Counted from the stretch's first letter, positions 37,155 to 46,669 are shown. The stretch is DNA of 64,000 bases from Nostoc sp. HK-01 (GCA_003990705.1 AP018318.1:6423501-6487500), one strand, 5' to 3'. The notes: a model not told the origin generated them from the letters alone. Made by a program: numbers and translations.

Positions 37155-37955
37155 ATGTTCGGCGGACTAACTGGTTTACAAGATCCTAAAGGCACTGACT
37201 GGGGTGAGCGAATGCTCAACACAGTTGCCAGCCAAACGATTCGCCATATGTTTACCCAAAGCGAGTCAGTAGAAGTCTTGGTACGCTGCTATCCCTCCAG
37301 CAAGTTGTTGCAAGGCAGCATTGATAGCTTCAAAATGAATGGTCGTGGCTTAGTCATCCGTAGAGATTTTGCGGTAGAGGAGATGTCTTTTGAGACGGAT
37401 GCGGTTGCAATTGATTTTGGTGCGGTATTAAGTGGCAAATTGAATCTCAAGCAACCTACCCAAGCGATCGCTCAAGTAGTACTATCCGAAGCAGGTATTA
37501 ACCAAGCCTTCAAGGCAGAACTGGTCAAAAAGCGGCTAATGAACCTCGATCTACCTGCCTTAGTAGAATTATCTGGTGGTAAGCCAGTTTCTTTTCCTGA
37601 AATTCAAGTAAAACTATTGCCAGAAAATCGCCTACAGATTTTCGCAAAAGCCGATTTAGATACAGCTGAACTCGTACCCGTTAATATGACAGTCTCCATC
37701 GCTGTAGAACGGCGGCGACGGATTTCTTTTAAGAACCCCCAAATAGACCTTGAGCAAGTACCAGAAGCGCAACAAGAGACTTCCCGAACCCTTAGCATGG
37801 TACTAGCAGAGATTTTAGATAATATGGTCGATTTAGACCGCTTCGACCTTGATGGAGTAAAAATGCGACTCAACCGTTTAGAAACTGAAGGGCAAAAATT
37901 AATTTTCAGTGGATATGCGGAAATCGAACGTATTCCCCGTAGTGGCGGGAGTTAA
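37155..37955 (+). CDS. DUF2993 family lipid-binding-like protein
   Basis: A 266-residue protein. ESVEVLVRCYPSSKLLQGSIDSFKMNGRGLVIRRDFAVEEMSFETDAVAIDFGAVLSGKLNLKQP, taken in pieces, is the typical DUF2993 pattern, related to the actinobacterial LmeA phosphatase and presumed to bind lipid. I chose ATG 37155 (MFGGLTGLQDPKG), where family similarity starts; the frame runs open 56 codons upstream without family features. No signal peptide is evident. Confidence 0.82.
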   Translation: MFGGLTGLQDPKGTDWGERMLNTVASQTIRHMFTQSESVEVLVRCYPSSKLLQGSIDSFKMNGRGLVIRRDFAVEEMSFETDAVAIDFGAVLSGKLNLKQPTQAIAQVVLSEAGINQAFKAELVKKRLMNLDLPALVELSGGKPVSFPEIQVKLLPENRLQIFAKADLDTAELVPVNMTVSIAVERRRRISFKNPQIDLEQVPEAQQETSRTLSMVLAEILDNMVDLDRFDLDGVKMRLNRLETEGQKLIFSGYAEIERIPRSGGS

Positions 37956-38094
37956 GTATGAGATTTTCTAACTGAATATTTTAAATTTTGTACCAGCTAG
38001 TTTATTGTGATTAAAGTCAGTTGGCCAATGCTACAAAGTCTTGCAAACCCTGATTTTTGCTGTATAGATATTAAACTGTTTGCAAAAGTTTCTA

Positions 38095-38180
38095 TTTGCG
38101 CCTACCCTGCGGGACACCCCCTTGGCGTTAGCCTCTCCCTTTGGGAGAAGACCGCGCTGTTTTACCGCTACCGCGTCTGT
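38095..38180. repeat. Dispersed GC-rich palindromic repeat
   Basis: A GC-rich block (CCTACCCTGCGGGACACCC, TTGGCGTTAGCCTCTCCC, TTTGGGAGAAGACCGCGCTG in succession) stands out from the AT-rich spacer. Its words match an interspersed palindromic repeat common in Nostoc-type genomes (from memory). A 77-codon frame crossing it is not a gene. Confidence 0.6.
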
Positions 38181-38251
38181 GCGCGAGAGCAAAAAAAGAG
38201 GTCTATTATCCCACCTACTGGACTAACTGCGATCGCCTGACTAATTTAGAA

Positions 38252-39700
38252 CTAATTTTTCCTAAGTTCTAAATTTTGCTGATGGCTAACTTCCAAAGGC
38301 AAGAAAATTGTTAATACCTCACCATATTGAGGGCGTTGGCGGACAATTAGCTTACCGCCAATTGCTTGGAACAAGTGTTTAGTTGCATTTAAATTCAAAC
38401 TAATCGTTCCTGTTTCTGGTTGAAACATTAACAATTGACCCAGAGCTTTACGAATGGGTGGTGTGACAAATGTATCTGCTGCATCTGTGTCTTGACACTG
38501 AAGTTGCGGCGATAACTGTAGCTTGAGTTGATCTCCAGCCGGGATTACCTGCACTTGAATATGGCTACCAGCAGGTAAGCTGCGGGTAAAATTCTCCATC
38601 AAACCTGTGAGAACCCGATCCAACATTGTCGGATTACTGACAACTGTGGGAAGTTGTTGCGGTACTACGACTTCTAGGGTGAGGTTACGCCTAGTTGCTG
38701 CTTGTTGCCAACGAGGAATGCTCTGTTGCAGAACTTGATTAAGAGACATTGGTGTGAGATGAGTATTAGCAGCTTTCGTTGCAGCACAAGTTTCTAGTTC
38801 TGCCGCTTTGAATAGCAACTCCATCCGGTCAATTTGCTCAGTACACTCATGATCAATAATTTTTAAGCGATCGCTCACACCAGCAGGTAAGTCCCGTCGC
38901 TTGAGTAGTAAGCGAGTCATGGTGCGAATAGTCGTTAAAGGTGTGCGAACCTCATGAGCAAAGGCTTGGAGCAATTCTACATCGGGGATTGGATGTGGAG
39001 AAGTAGGGATTGAGGGTTGGGGATGAGGTATACTTGTTGCCGTTTCCCAGTCTTTACTGACTTCTGGTTCTGGAAATTCCTGAAGTAACAACTGGCTAAA
39101 CTGCATAGCAATCCGATAATCTGGCGTTACTGGGGAATACTGCTGAACTAAAGCATCGAGTTCCGCACAAAAATCAGGATTAGTCAGCATTACCCGCGCT
39201 CCTATAGCTCGCCATGCTTGCTGAACTATCTCTGGTTCAAAGGAAAATGAAAATATTTTGTTGCCATTCTTCCGTTCTGCTAAAACCAGGACTAATCTGA
39301 ACTTATCTGTAAATACCAAGCAAAATTGCTCTGCTACTAGAGGATCAGCCGGTAGCAAGGGAAGGACTGCTTCTTGGAAAGAATTTTCTTCAACTACCGT
39401 CGCTGTTGTGGGCATTTGAAACGGCATTAAAGCCAAGGGGTTAAATGGCTTGGCTGTAAAAGTCACCGTCTGCAAGTTTTGAGTTAATGCTGGTTGACTA
39501 AATAAAGGTGCTGGTGCAGCTAATACTAATGCTGGTGCAGCAGCAGGAGAGTTGATTGCTAATGTGTCGATTAATAAATGTTCTGTTGCTGCTAAACTCA
39601 TACGCCACTGTCGCTCTGCCTTGGCTGGTGAACATTCAGCCATAGTTGATTGACTGTCGGCTAAAACTTCACTCAGACTTGGCAAGATCCATTCGTACAC
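38252..39700 (-). CDS. Histidine kinase-like protein with degenerate ATPase domain
   Basis: A 482-residue protein without membrane helices. Residues 60-220 resemble a sensor region (DICT/GAF-like size, unassigned). The dimerisation H-box is intact: QAFAHEVRTPLTTIRTMTRLL with His249. The ATP-binding domain (about 340-475) keeps an N-box-like LMENFTRS but lacks a recognisable DxGxG box, and the GxGLGL box is reduced to GTISLNLNATKHLFQAIGGKL. ATP binding is therefore doubtful. GTG start. No response regulator adjacent. Confidence 0.75.
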   Translation of the reverse strand: MYEWILPSLSEVLADSQSTMAECSPAKAERQWRMSLAATEHLLIDTLAINSPAAAPALVLAAPAPLFSQPALTQNLQTVTFTAKPFNPLALMPFQMPTTATVVEENSFQEAVLPLLPADPLVAEQFCLVFTDKFRLVLVLAERKNGNKIFSFSFEPEIVQQAWRAIGARVMLTNPDFCAELDALVQQYSPVTPDYRIAMQFSQLLLQEFPEPEVSKDWETATSIPHPQPSIPTSPHPIPDVELLQAFAHEVRTPLTTIRTMTRLLLKRRDLPAGVSDRLKIIDHECTEQIDRMELLFKAAELETCAATKAANTHLTPMSLNQVLQQSIPRWQQAATRRNLTLEVVVPQQLPTVVSNPTMLDRVLTGLMENFTRSLPAGSHIQVQVIPAGDQLKLQLSPQLQCQDTDAADTFVTPPIRKALGQLLMFQPETGTISLNLNATKHLFQAIGGKLIVRQRPQYGEVLTIFLPLEVSHQQNLELRKN

Positions 39701-39991
39701 AGGTTTTCACCCCTTGGTTGCAGAGCGACTAATAAAGTGGAAAAGTAATATTGCACTACTACTTTAGAGGTTATAGTTATTTGTGTACGAGCAACAGTAG
39801 TATAACCGAACAATATGGGGGCAATTTCCCCGTCATCTGGGAAAATTTCACAGTTGGGAATTAAAGGCGATCGCACATTATAGAAATTAGAAATTACTCA
39901 ATCAAATGACCAAGGACAACCTTTACGCGTGATTCTGTAATTTAGACGTGTTTTAGCTGATTCAAAAAACCCTGATTCCCACTATCAAAAA

Positions 39992-40588
39992 TTAACTTTT
40001 TTGCGTAAGTTCTGACTGATTAACTGAATTTTTCAATCTCGCATACTGGGGTTTACAAGGGCTTCCCCAACAAACCTGTCCAGGAGGCATATTGGCAAAC
40101 ACAGTGCTGCGAGCGCCAATGACAGCATTTGCACCAATTTCAACGCCGGGGCCAACAAAGCAATCGGTTGTTACCCATACCCCATCATGAATAGTAATTG
40201 GCGCTGTTTTTAATCTAAAAGTTGGGTCTTGAATGTCGTGGCTACCAGTACACAAGTAAGTTTTTTGGGAAATCACGCAATGTTCACCAATGCTAATTTC
40301 ATCCAAACTGTATAGAACTACGTCATCACCAATCCAACTGTAGTCACCAATGGTAATTTTCCAAGGATAAGTGAAGCGAGCAGTGGGTCGAATTAACACA
40401 CCTTGACCAATACACGCACCGAAAAGTCTGAGTAAGGAACAACGCAGACTATTAAAAGGATGGGGCGTTAAGGGAAAAGTGATCGCCTGGACAAACCACC
40501 ATAACAAAACATACCAGCCTGGACGACCACGGTCAAACCAGGATTGGTCATATTTGCGTAAGTCTACAAAGGATTGGTCATTAGTCAT
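39992..40588 (-). CDS. Polysaccharide O-acetyltransferase, WcaF-like (left-handed beta helix)
   Basis: A 198-residue hexapeptide-repeat acyltransferase. LRLFGACIGQGVLIRPTARFTYPWKITIGDYSWIGDDVVLYSLDEISIGEHCVISQ, read in pieces, shows the [LIV]-G-x4 repeats, and the loop GSHDIQDPTF carries the catalytic His. It matches the WcaF/hormogonium polysaccharide acetyltransferase (HpsU-like) type, as far as I remember those. It is encoded downstream of two glycosyltransferases on the same strand, so it probably acetylates the same exported glycan. Confidence 0.82.
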   Translation of the reverse strand: MTNDQSFVDLRKYDQSWFDRGRPGWYVLLWWFVQAITFPLTPHPFNSLRCSLLRLFGACIGQGVLIRPTARFTYPWKITIGDYSWIGDDVVLYSLDEISIGEHCVISQKTYLCTGSHDIQDPTFRLKTAPITIHDGVWVTTDCFVGPGVEIGANAVIGARSTVFANMPPGQVCWGSPCKPQYARLKNSVNQSELTQKS

Positions 40589-40623
40589 GAGTCATTTGTC
40601 AATGGTCAATGGTCAATAAAGAA

Positions 40624-40683
40624 TAGGGACTAGGAATTTTAAACTTTGGATTTTCATCTAAAATTTAAAATTCCTAGTCCCTA
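40624..40683. terminator. Perfect 20-bp inverted repeat between polysaccharide genes
   Basis: TAGGGACTAGGAATTTTAAA (40624-40643) and its exact complement at 40664-40683, with a 20-base loop. Probably a strong hairpin terminator or dispersed repeat after the glycosyltransferase gene. Confidence 0.65.
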
Positions 40684-40702
40684 ATAATCAATTTTCTCTT
40701 GC

Positions 40703-41644
40703 CTAAACTGCTGTTTGTTCAATTTTTTGGGGTAGAGAAGGTGGTACGGGTTTAGCGGTATTTGCAGTATTTAATTTACCGCCACAGTTGCGTAACTCAT
40801 AAAGTTTCACGCCAATTTGATATTCATATTGACTCAATAGCCGCCCATAAATATACCCGGCTTTGCCATCCAAGAAACCACGCTGAATAATGTAGAACAA
40901 AATAAAGCGTAAAATTGGCTTAAAAGGTAAATGTACCCAGACTCTTTTCAAAAAGCGCTTACGTTGAACTGCATCACCAAATAAGTCAGCGCCAATTGTG
41001 CCTTGTTCATCTTGACCGCTAAGAAGATTGTAATAAACACGAGCTTCCCAATTAGAATAGCGATTGTGTCTTTCTAACCAGTGGAACAAATCGCGGAAGT
41101 CTTCATGCAGCATATCATTTTGCAGATAGCCCACTTTACCTTGTAAGATAACGTGTTCGTGAACTTCATTATCTCCTGTGTTGGGAATATCTTCAGTATT
41201 GAGGTTTTCGTAACGACCAATTTTGTGCTTAAACAGGCGCAGATTCCAATCGGGATATTTGCCCCCGTGACGAATCCATTTACCTAAGAAAAATACCCGA
41301 CGGTTGAGATAGTAACCGTTAAATTCTGCATTTTGAATTGCTTGAGCAATTTCATCCCATAATTCAGGAGTAATCCGTTCGTCACAATCGACTATTAGTA
41401 CCCATTCATTACGAAAAGGTAAGTTATCTAAAGACCAATTTTTCTTTTTCGGCCAGCGTCCATTAAAGTGAAACTGCACAACATTTGCGCCATAGTTGTT
41501 AGCAATTTCGATGCTTTTATCAGTACTTTGAGAATCTACAATAAAGATTTCATCTGCTCTTTGTAGGCTAGTCAGACAAGCTGGCAAATTAGCTTCTTCA
41601 TTTTTGGCAGGAATTAATACCGAGACGGGAATTTTAGACAACAT
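40703..41644 (-). CDS. Family 2 glycosyltransferase
   Basis: A 313-residue GT2 enzyme with a GT-A fold: VSVLIPAKNEEANLPACLTSL at the start, VDSQSTDKS, and WVLIVDCDERI with the DxD-type metal site. Similar to WaaE/KdtX-like transferases (HGGKYPDWNLRLFK and HEDFRD motifs). No clear membrane helix beyond a possible amphipathic segment near 255-270. Probably adds a sugar to an exported polysaccharide together with its neighbours; donor unknown. Confidence 0.88.
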   Translation of the reverse strand: MLSKIPVSVLIPAKNEEANLPACLTSLQRADEIFIVDSQSTDKSIEIANNYGANVVQFHFNGRWPKKKNWSLDNLPFRNEWVLIVDCDERITPELWDEIAQAIQNAEFNGYYLNRRVFFLGKWIRHGGKYPDWNLRLFKHKIGRYENLNTEDIPNTGDNEVHEHVILQGKVGYLQNDMLHEDFRDLFHWLERHNRYSNWEARVYYNLLSGQDEQGTIGADLFGDAVQRKRFLKRVWVHLPFKPILRFILFYIIQRGFLDGKAGYIYGRLLSQYEYQIGVKLYELRNCGGKLNTANTAKPVPPSLPQKIEQTAV

Positions 41645-41660
41645 AATATTTTGTTATTTG

Positions 41661-42593
41661 TTATTTTTTATGGGATGTAGAAAGCAGACCCTGAATAGCA
41701 GCATTTAAATAACCTATTTGACAGTATGTATACACAAGTCTGTCGAAGCGTTCTGCTGGGTCATAAAAATACTGTAATGACTTATATAAACCTCTGATCA
41801 AGCGCTCACCACCGCGCAGCAATTGACCGATACCCGTTTTGCCTGCAAGTTGTTCTCGGTAGCACTCACTAATTCCTTGCCACCAGCCACGATTTAAAAA
41901 CCAAGTGCGATTTAGCCGTTCGGGTGCAACGTTATGAGCAACTAAAGCTTCAGGAAGATAGGCAACTTGCCAGCCATTTTGAAGTGCAAATTCAGTCATT
42001 TGCAGTTCTTCATTAGATAACAAGTTTTTTCCGACTCGACCGAGTTGGGGATCAAAACCACCAATTTCTGCAAGGAAGCTACGACGGATCGAATAATTCA
42101 AGCCTCTGGGAGTTAAACCAGGCTGCTCAATATAAACTATTTTTTCCCCTAGGTCGTAAGCTCCCAAATTGCCTGCTAACCCAGAAGATAGCCATTTAGG
42201 TGGTTGGATAGTTGGCGGCCATAAAAGCGTCACTTTGCCACCAGCGATCGCTAGTTTTGGGTTGCTTTGATATGCAGAGTACAATACTTGCAACCAGCAG
42301 TTGCTGGCTACGGCATCATCATCTAAATAAGCGAGAATTTCTGCACTAGCAGCTTTAGCACCAGTGTTACGGGCAACAGATAACCCCGTGGTGGGTTCAA
42401 AGATATACTTTAAACGGGGATTGCAGGCTCTTTGTTCGACAACTTCGCGGGTGCGATCGCTGGAGTTATTATCTACCACTATCACCTCAAAGTCAGCGGC
42501 AAAATCCTGTGCCAATAGGCTATCAATCGCCGCACCTAAATAGGTATCTCGATTGTGAGTACAGATAATGGCAGAGAGTTGGATGTCTGGCAT
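41661..42593 (-). CDS. Family 2 glycosyltransferase
   Basis: A 310-residue GT2 enzyme: LSAIICTHNRDTYLGAAIDSL, VVDNNSSDRT and ILAYLDDDAVAS (metal-binding DDD), then GGFDPQLGRVGKNLLSNEELQM with the ED-like acidic site. It ends 16 bp before the next transferase start, so the two are co-transcribed. In organisation it resembles hormogonium polysaccharide (hps) genes of Nostoc, but that label is inference. Confidence 0.88.
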   Translation of the reverse strand: MPDIQLSAIICTHNRDTYLGAAIDSLLAQDFAADFEVIVVDNNSSDRTREVVEQRACNPRLKYIFEPTTGLSVARNTGAKAASAEILAYLDDDAVASNCWLQVLYSAYQSNPKLAIAGGKVTLLWPPTIQPPKWLSSGLAGNLGAYDLGEKIVYIEQPGLTPRGLNYSIRRSFLAEIGGFDPQLGRVGKNLLSNEELQMTEFALQNGWQVAYLPEALVAHNVAPERLNRTWFLNRGWWQGISECYREQLAGKTGIGQLLRGGERLIRGLYKSLQYFYDPAERFDRLVYTYCQIGYLNAAIQGLLSTSHKK

Positions 42594-42727
42594 AGGATTT
42601 AATTTAAGTTTTTACCCTTGGATTTTAGATTACAGTCTTCCATCCAAAGGTCGCCTGCTCTGTGCTAATCTATAACAAAAAATTCCCACCCACCAACCGC
42701 GTTTATTCGGAAATCGTCTTTAATTCT

Positions 42728-43540
42728 TCAAGCTTGTTGAATATGGCTGTGTAAAACTACGAGAGTTTCTGCTAACTGACTCAGGCGTGTTTCTAGATGT
42801 TGTTTGCGTCCTAACAGCTGGCGTAACTTTTGATGACGCGCGATCGCCATACTAACTGTAGGTACTTGATCTGGTGGACATGGACGTGACCAAACTTTAC
42901 CAGACCCATCCAAGCCACAAAGACGATAGCCTGTCCGTGAAAATTGATAAGCGTCTTTACCGCCAGTTGTACAAAGTTCTTCTACATAATTCATCAGCTG
43001 GTCAACTTCTGCATGGCGCAGTGTAGCAGTTCCTGGCTGTTCTGGTTCTTTAGGGTTGGATTCTAACCAACCGTTGACGATTGGCCCTTCTAAATAAAGG
43101 TCTTGGATTTGTTGCAGAATAGTTTGGAGTTCTTTTTGCCAACCAGCCACATGAATTTGAATTTCTTGCAACAAATTCATTGCTAAGGCTGGATTTGCTC
43201 CGTGACGATGGTTGCTAAAGCTAGGAGTTTTAAACTTGGGTAGGCTAGGCGTTTTACCACCAGTGTCTTTTGCAGAAAATGTGTCTACAGAATGATTTTC
43301 AGAAAATAAATGCTGTTCAAAATCGCTCTCATTTTGAGAGTGTATCTCTAGGTTGTTTGTTGGTTCTGGTGTGATGTTCTCATCATCAGATGTATCTATA
43401 TCTGGGGTAGCGGCTTTAGCAGAAACACTAATTCTAAAAGATACTGGATGCTTCGGGGAATCAGGCGCTTCGACCGTTGCATTGTCTCGATTGCCTAGAT
43501 CGTGTAGAGTTGCCTCAATACGTTTTAGCCCTGTTTTCAT
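42728..43540 (-). CDS. Conserved cyanobacterial protein of unknown function
   Basis: A 270-residue soluble protein. Low-complexity N-terminal half (about 1-120), then a conserved-looking C-terminal half: VDQLMNYVEELCTTGGKDAYQFSRTG, YRLCGLDGSGKVWSRPCPPDQV and a terminal coiled coil (HQKLRQLLGRKQHLETRLSQLAETL). I chose ATG 43540 (MKTGLKRIEATLHDLG) because GAGGATA lies ahead of it. No enzymatic motif recognised. Confidence 0.62.
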   Translation of the reverse strand: MKTGLKRIEATLHDLGNRDNATVEAPDSPKHPVSFRISVSAKAATPDIDTSDDENITPEPTNNLEIHSQNESDFEQHLFSENHSVDTFSAKDTGGKTPSLPKFKTPSFSNHRHGANPALAMNLLQEIQIHVAGWQKELQTILQQIQDLYLEGPIVNGWLESNPKEPEQPGTATLRHAEVDQLMNYVEELCTTGGKDAYQFSRTGYRLCGLDGSGKVWSRPCPPDQVPTVSMAIARHQKLRQLLGRKQHLETRLSQLAETLVVLHSHIQQA

Positions 43541-43719
43541 AAAAATATCCTCTATGTATGCTGCCCTCTGTGGTGTTTTATGATCCACAAAGGTGTGTCG
43601 GGAGTTTTCGCTTTTGCCAATTTTGGCACAAATTAATGCTGGTGCTAATTTTATCTTTTAGAAAGATATCTGCCACAAACAAACTCAAAATCATCGTTTA
43701 AAGGTATTAGGAAATATCA

Positions 43720-44277
43720 GTGGGTAAAGTTATTTTAATTACTGGTGCTGCTCGGTCGGGAAAAAGTGAATGGGCAGAATCCTTAGCAAAGCAGTCAGGT
43801 AAACAAGTTATTTATGTCGCTACCGCCACTGAAAATCCTGCTGATATAGAGTGGCAAAAACGCATTTTGGCACATCAACAACGCCGTCCCCAAAATTGGA
43901 CAACTTTAGCAGTACCGATAGAAATATCAGCTACTTTGGCTGATGCTAAACCTCATAGTTGTTTGTTAGTTGATTCTTTGGGAACTTGGGTGACAAATCT
44001 TTTAGACCAGGATGAAATTAGTTGGCAAAATACAAGCACAGAGTTTTTAGAGACCGTACAACTAGTAGCTGCCGATATGCTGTTTGTAGCGGAAGAAGTC
44101 GGTTGGGGTGTGGTTCCAGCTTATCCCATTGGGAGGCTATTCCGCGATCGCTTGGGTTCTTTGGTACGCCAATTAGGTGCTATTTGTGACACAGTTTATC
44201 TTGTGGCTGGTGGTCATGTATTGAATCTAAGTGTCCTGGGTACACCACTACCAAAAGCAATAGATGAGGAATTGTAA
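43720..44277 (+). CDS. cobU: Adenosylcobinamide kinase / guanylyltransferase
   Basis: A 185-residue CobU enzyme of cobalamin nucleotide-loop assembly, phosphorylating adenosylcobinamide and adding GMP. P-loop GAARSGKS at 9-16; His52 in RILAHQQRRPQNW is the likely guanylylated residue; DSLGTWVTNLL and EEVGWGVVPAYPIGRLFRDRLG complete the pattern. GTG start. No other cobalamin genes are nearby. Confidence 0.94.
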   Translation: MGKVILITGAARSGKSEWAESLAKQSGKQVIYVATATENPADIEWQKRILAHQQRRPQNWTTLAVPIEISATLADAKPHSCLLVDSLGTWVTNLLDQDEISWQNTSTEFLETVQLVAADMLFVAEEVGWGVVPAYPIGRLFRDRLGSLVRQLGAICDTVYLVAGGHVLNLSVLGTPLPKAIDEEL

Positions 44278-44391
44278 CGGATAAATTTAAGAAAAATTAC
44301 GAGAACTTGATTATTATTTTGTCTGCCTATAGATAGTCAAATTTTTAATAGAAAATTAATAACATACACAAAGCAAGTCTCCTCATACCGA

Positions 44392-44838
44392 ATGTACAAT
44401 CATGGTATGGCAAACACAGAAGATGTAAGAAAGTATCTCGCCTACTGGTTTCAGTTGGGTAAGAGAGTAGTAATAGGTAATGGGGTAACAAGCTTGTTGC
44501 CTCAGCCCGTATATAAAGGCGATCGCTATAGCCAGGAATTTGAAAAGTGTTGGCAGCAAATTATATCGTCAGAATCGGGCGATTGTCATTTAGAAGGCAC
44601 TCACGAAACCATCGCAGAATTGCTTACTTCTGCATGGGAAATGTCGCCTTGTAGCCGTTGCAATATGCCGATTCCGATGAGAAATGTGGGAATGCCGGCA
44701 GAAACTTGTCCATGTAATGATTTACCCGGCTGGCCGAATACTGATTTACCAGCACCACGTTCTGCTATTGATAACCAACAAAAACTAACAGGAATTCGCG
44801 ATCGCCTTTTAAAAAATCTTTCCGCAAAAATTACATAA
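44392..44838 (+). CDS. Small protein with C-x2-C and C-x-C motifs, unknown function
   Basis: A 148-residue soluble protein. Centre has SPCSRCNMPIPM and later ETCPCND, a four-Cys arrangement that could bind zinc or an iron-sulfur cluster. The start could be the ATG at 44392 or the one five codons later (MANTEDVRKYL). Seems to belong to a cyanobacterial family without a named function. Confidence 0.65.
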   Translation: MYNHGMANTEDVRKYLAYWFQLGKRVVIGNGVTSLLPQPVYKGDRYSQEFEKCWQQIISSESGDCHLEGTHETIAELLTSAWEMSPCSRCNMPIPMRNVGMPAETCPCNDLPGWPNTDLPAPRSAIDNQQKLTGIRDRLLKNLSAKIT

Positions 44839-45038
44839 ACTATGTTACACAATTAATTTCTCAAAGCTTGTAACCGTGGTTTATCATCAAAACTGCGGTA
44901 TTTTTATCCTAGCTTTCATGAAAAATTAAAAACCTTGTACTTTAAATGTGCAGTCTTGAAAGCAAAATTTTTTTGAGAAACCATGTCACCATATAGAATA
45001 AAGCACCAAAATCAGCAATAGGGAAACGAAAAAACGCT

Positions 45039-46001
45039 GTGCAGATAACATTTTTAGGGACAAGTTCCGGTGTACCTACGCGATCGCGTAATGTTTCTAG
45101 TGTCGCCCTAAGATTACCCCAAAGGGCAGAACTCTGGTTATTCGATTGTGGTGAGGGTACTCAGCACCAAATTTTGCGGAGTGACCTAAAAATCAGCCAA
45201 CTTTCCCGTATTTTTATTACCCATTTGCATGGCGACCATATTTTTGGCTTGATGGGTCTATTGGCTAGTTGTGGTTTAGCCGGCAATGTTGACAGAATTG
45301 ATCTTTACGGCCCACCTGGATTAAATGAATATATACAATCGGCATCACGCTACTCTCATACGCACTTTTCCTATCCGATTAAAGTTCATGCTATCCGTCC
45401 AGGAGTAATTTACGAAGATCAAGAGTTCACAGTCACCTGTGGCCAATTACATCATCGAATTACTGCATTTGGTTATCGGGTTGCCGAAAAAGACCGTTCA
45501 GGACGTTTTGATATTGAAAAAGCCAAAGCACTACAAATTCCTCCTGGTCGGATTTATGGGCAACTCAAACGTGGTGAAACTGTCACCTTGAATGATGGGA
45601 GAGTCATTAAAGGTACTGAACTTTGCGGCCCTACAGAAATTGGCCGCAAAATAGCTTATTGTACAGATACAGTTTATACAGAAGGTGCAGTAGAACTAGC
45701 CAAAGATGCGGATGTATTAATTCACGAAGCTACTTTTGCCCATCAAGACGCAGATATGGCTTTTCAAAGATTGCATTCCACAACCACGATGGCAGCACAA
45801 ACAGCTTTAGTGGCTGGTTCCCATCGATTAATTATGACTCATTTTAGTCCTCGCTACGCTCCTGGCAACCCCATAGAATTGAAGGATTTGCTTCAGGAAG
45901 CGCGGGCGATTTTTCCTAAGACAGATATGGCTTATGACTTTATGACTTATGATGTTCCACGACGGCGGGAAGTTGAGTTAAAAGAAGTGTCTGTCAGTTA
46001 A
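45039..46001 (+). CDS. rnz: Ribonuclease Z
   Basis: A 320-residue metallo-beta-lactamase-fold endonuclease that trims tRNA 3' ends. The zinc motif is THLHGDHIFGL (His62, His64, Asp66, His67), with YCTDTVYTEGAVELAKDADVLIHEATF and MTHFSPRYA later. The exosite arm GRIYGQLKRGETV is present, as in full-length RNase Z. GTG start with GGGAAACG upstream. Complete and normal in size. Confidence 0.95.
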   Translation: MQITFLGTSSGVPTRSRNVSSVALRLPQRAELWLFDCGEGTQHQILRSDLKISQLSRIFITHLHGDHIFGLMGLLASCGLAGNVDRIDLYGPPGLNEYIQSASRYSHTHFSYPIKVHAIRPGVIYEDQEFTVTCGQLHHRITAFGYRVAEKDRSGRFDIEKAKALQIPPGRIYGQLKRGETVTLNDGRVIKGTELCGPTEIGRKIAYCTDTVYTEGAVELAKDADVLIHEATFAHQDADMAFQRLHSTTTMAAQTALVAGSHRLIMTHFSPRYAPGNPIELKDLLQEARAIFPKTDMAYDFMTYDVPRRREVELKEVSVS

Positions 46002-46175
46002 GGCTGCATTGTGATTTTAAGCAGATAGTAATGCGATCGCCCCAAGTCAAGCAATAATTACAATGCGCTAAAAGTAAGCAAATTCAGCCCTGCATTTCTT
46101 ACTAATACTTATCATCGCCCAGATAAATCAATGGTTTTGAGAGCCAGTATTGTGCATCTCTATTGCTCGGTCGTA

Positions 46176-46185
46176 CTTGGCATCT
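46176..46185. repeat. Target-site duplication, left copy
   Basis: CTTGGCATCT, repeated at 48278-48287 on the other side of the IS4-type element. Confidence 0.85.
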
Positions 46186-46226
46186 CTGACTTTTCACGGG
46201 ATGTGGAAAAGGAGAAGTGGTTCGCG
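46186..46226. repeat. IS4-type terminal inverted repeat, left
   Basis: CTGACTTTTCACGGGATGTG followed by GAAAAGGAGAAGTGGTTCGCG. Pairs with 48237-48277. Confidence 0.9.
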
Positions 46227-46242
46227 GAGAATTTACGCGAAC
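46220..46242. promoter_or_regulatory. GTTCGCG...CGCGAAC dyad inside the left end
   Basis: GTTCGCG (46220-46226), nine bases, CGCGAAC (46236-46242). The first of three similar dyads in the element. Confidence 0.55.
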
Positions 46243-46248
46243 TAACTT

Positions 46249-46650
46249 TTATGGTTGGCGATATTTAGAAGTTTCTTCGATTAAATCTTTCAGCCCAAGG
46301 TTGAGGGACTCAATTGATCGATCTAAAGCTTGAATTTTGGCACGGCGGGTAATTTGTTCAAGAGCATCTATGTAAGCTTGACTACCAGATTTACCTAAAT
46401 GCTGATATCGAGACAATTTACCATCAGTCTTTGTAGGAAAAATTGGTGAAGATGCCTGTAGTTTGTAATACCAATAATTATCAGTCCGCCCCTTAGCTTG
46501 GTAACGAACAATCCAACAGGAAGCGGGAGCGACCTTACCCGAAGCGAGTATTGAATGAATTTCTTGCTCAAGACGTTGTTTGGTTTTGGCTACTGCGTCT
46601 ATACGTTTGGCTAAATCATCTTGAATTGAAGATTTTGGCGACAGGGGCAT
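46249..46650 (-). CDS. Passenger protein of the IS4-type element, unknown function
   Basis: A 133-residue soluble protein with a helical N-terminus (DDLAKRIDAVAKTKQRLEQEI), a central ASCWIVRYQAKGRTDNYWYYKLQ, a SRYQHLGK stretch and a coiled C-terminus. The WIVRY-x-KG-x-YWYYKLQ pattern resembles small families found beside transposases (DUF6788-like, from memory). I chose ATG 46650 with GGAG eight bases upstream. It is wholly inside the element and its promoter region overlaps a dyad found also at both ends, so it may be a DNA-binding accessory or regulator. Function is inferred. Confidence 0.6.
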   Translation of the reverse strand: MPLSPKSSIQDDLAKRIDAVAKTKQRLEQEIHSILASGKVAPASCWIVRYQAKGRTDNYWYYKLQASSPIFPTKTDGKLSRYQHLGKSGSQAYIDALEQITRRAKIQALDRSIESLNLGLKDLIEETSKYRQP

Positions 46651-46669
46651 ATAACACACTCCGATTTGG

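Noticed and set aside
38007..38240. A 77-codon plus-strand frame
   Set aside because: It runs through a GC-rich dispersed repeat and has no plausible protein features.
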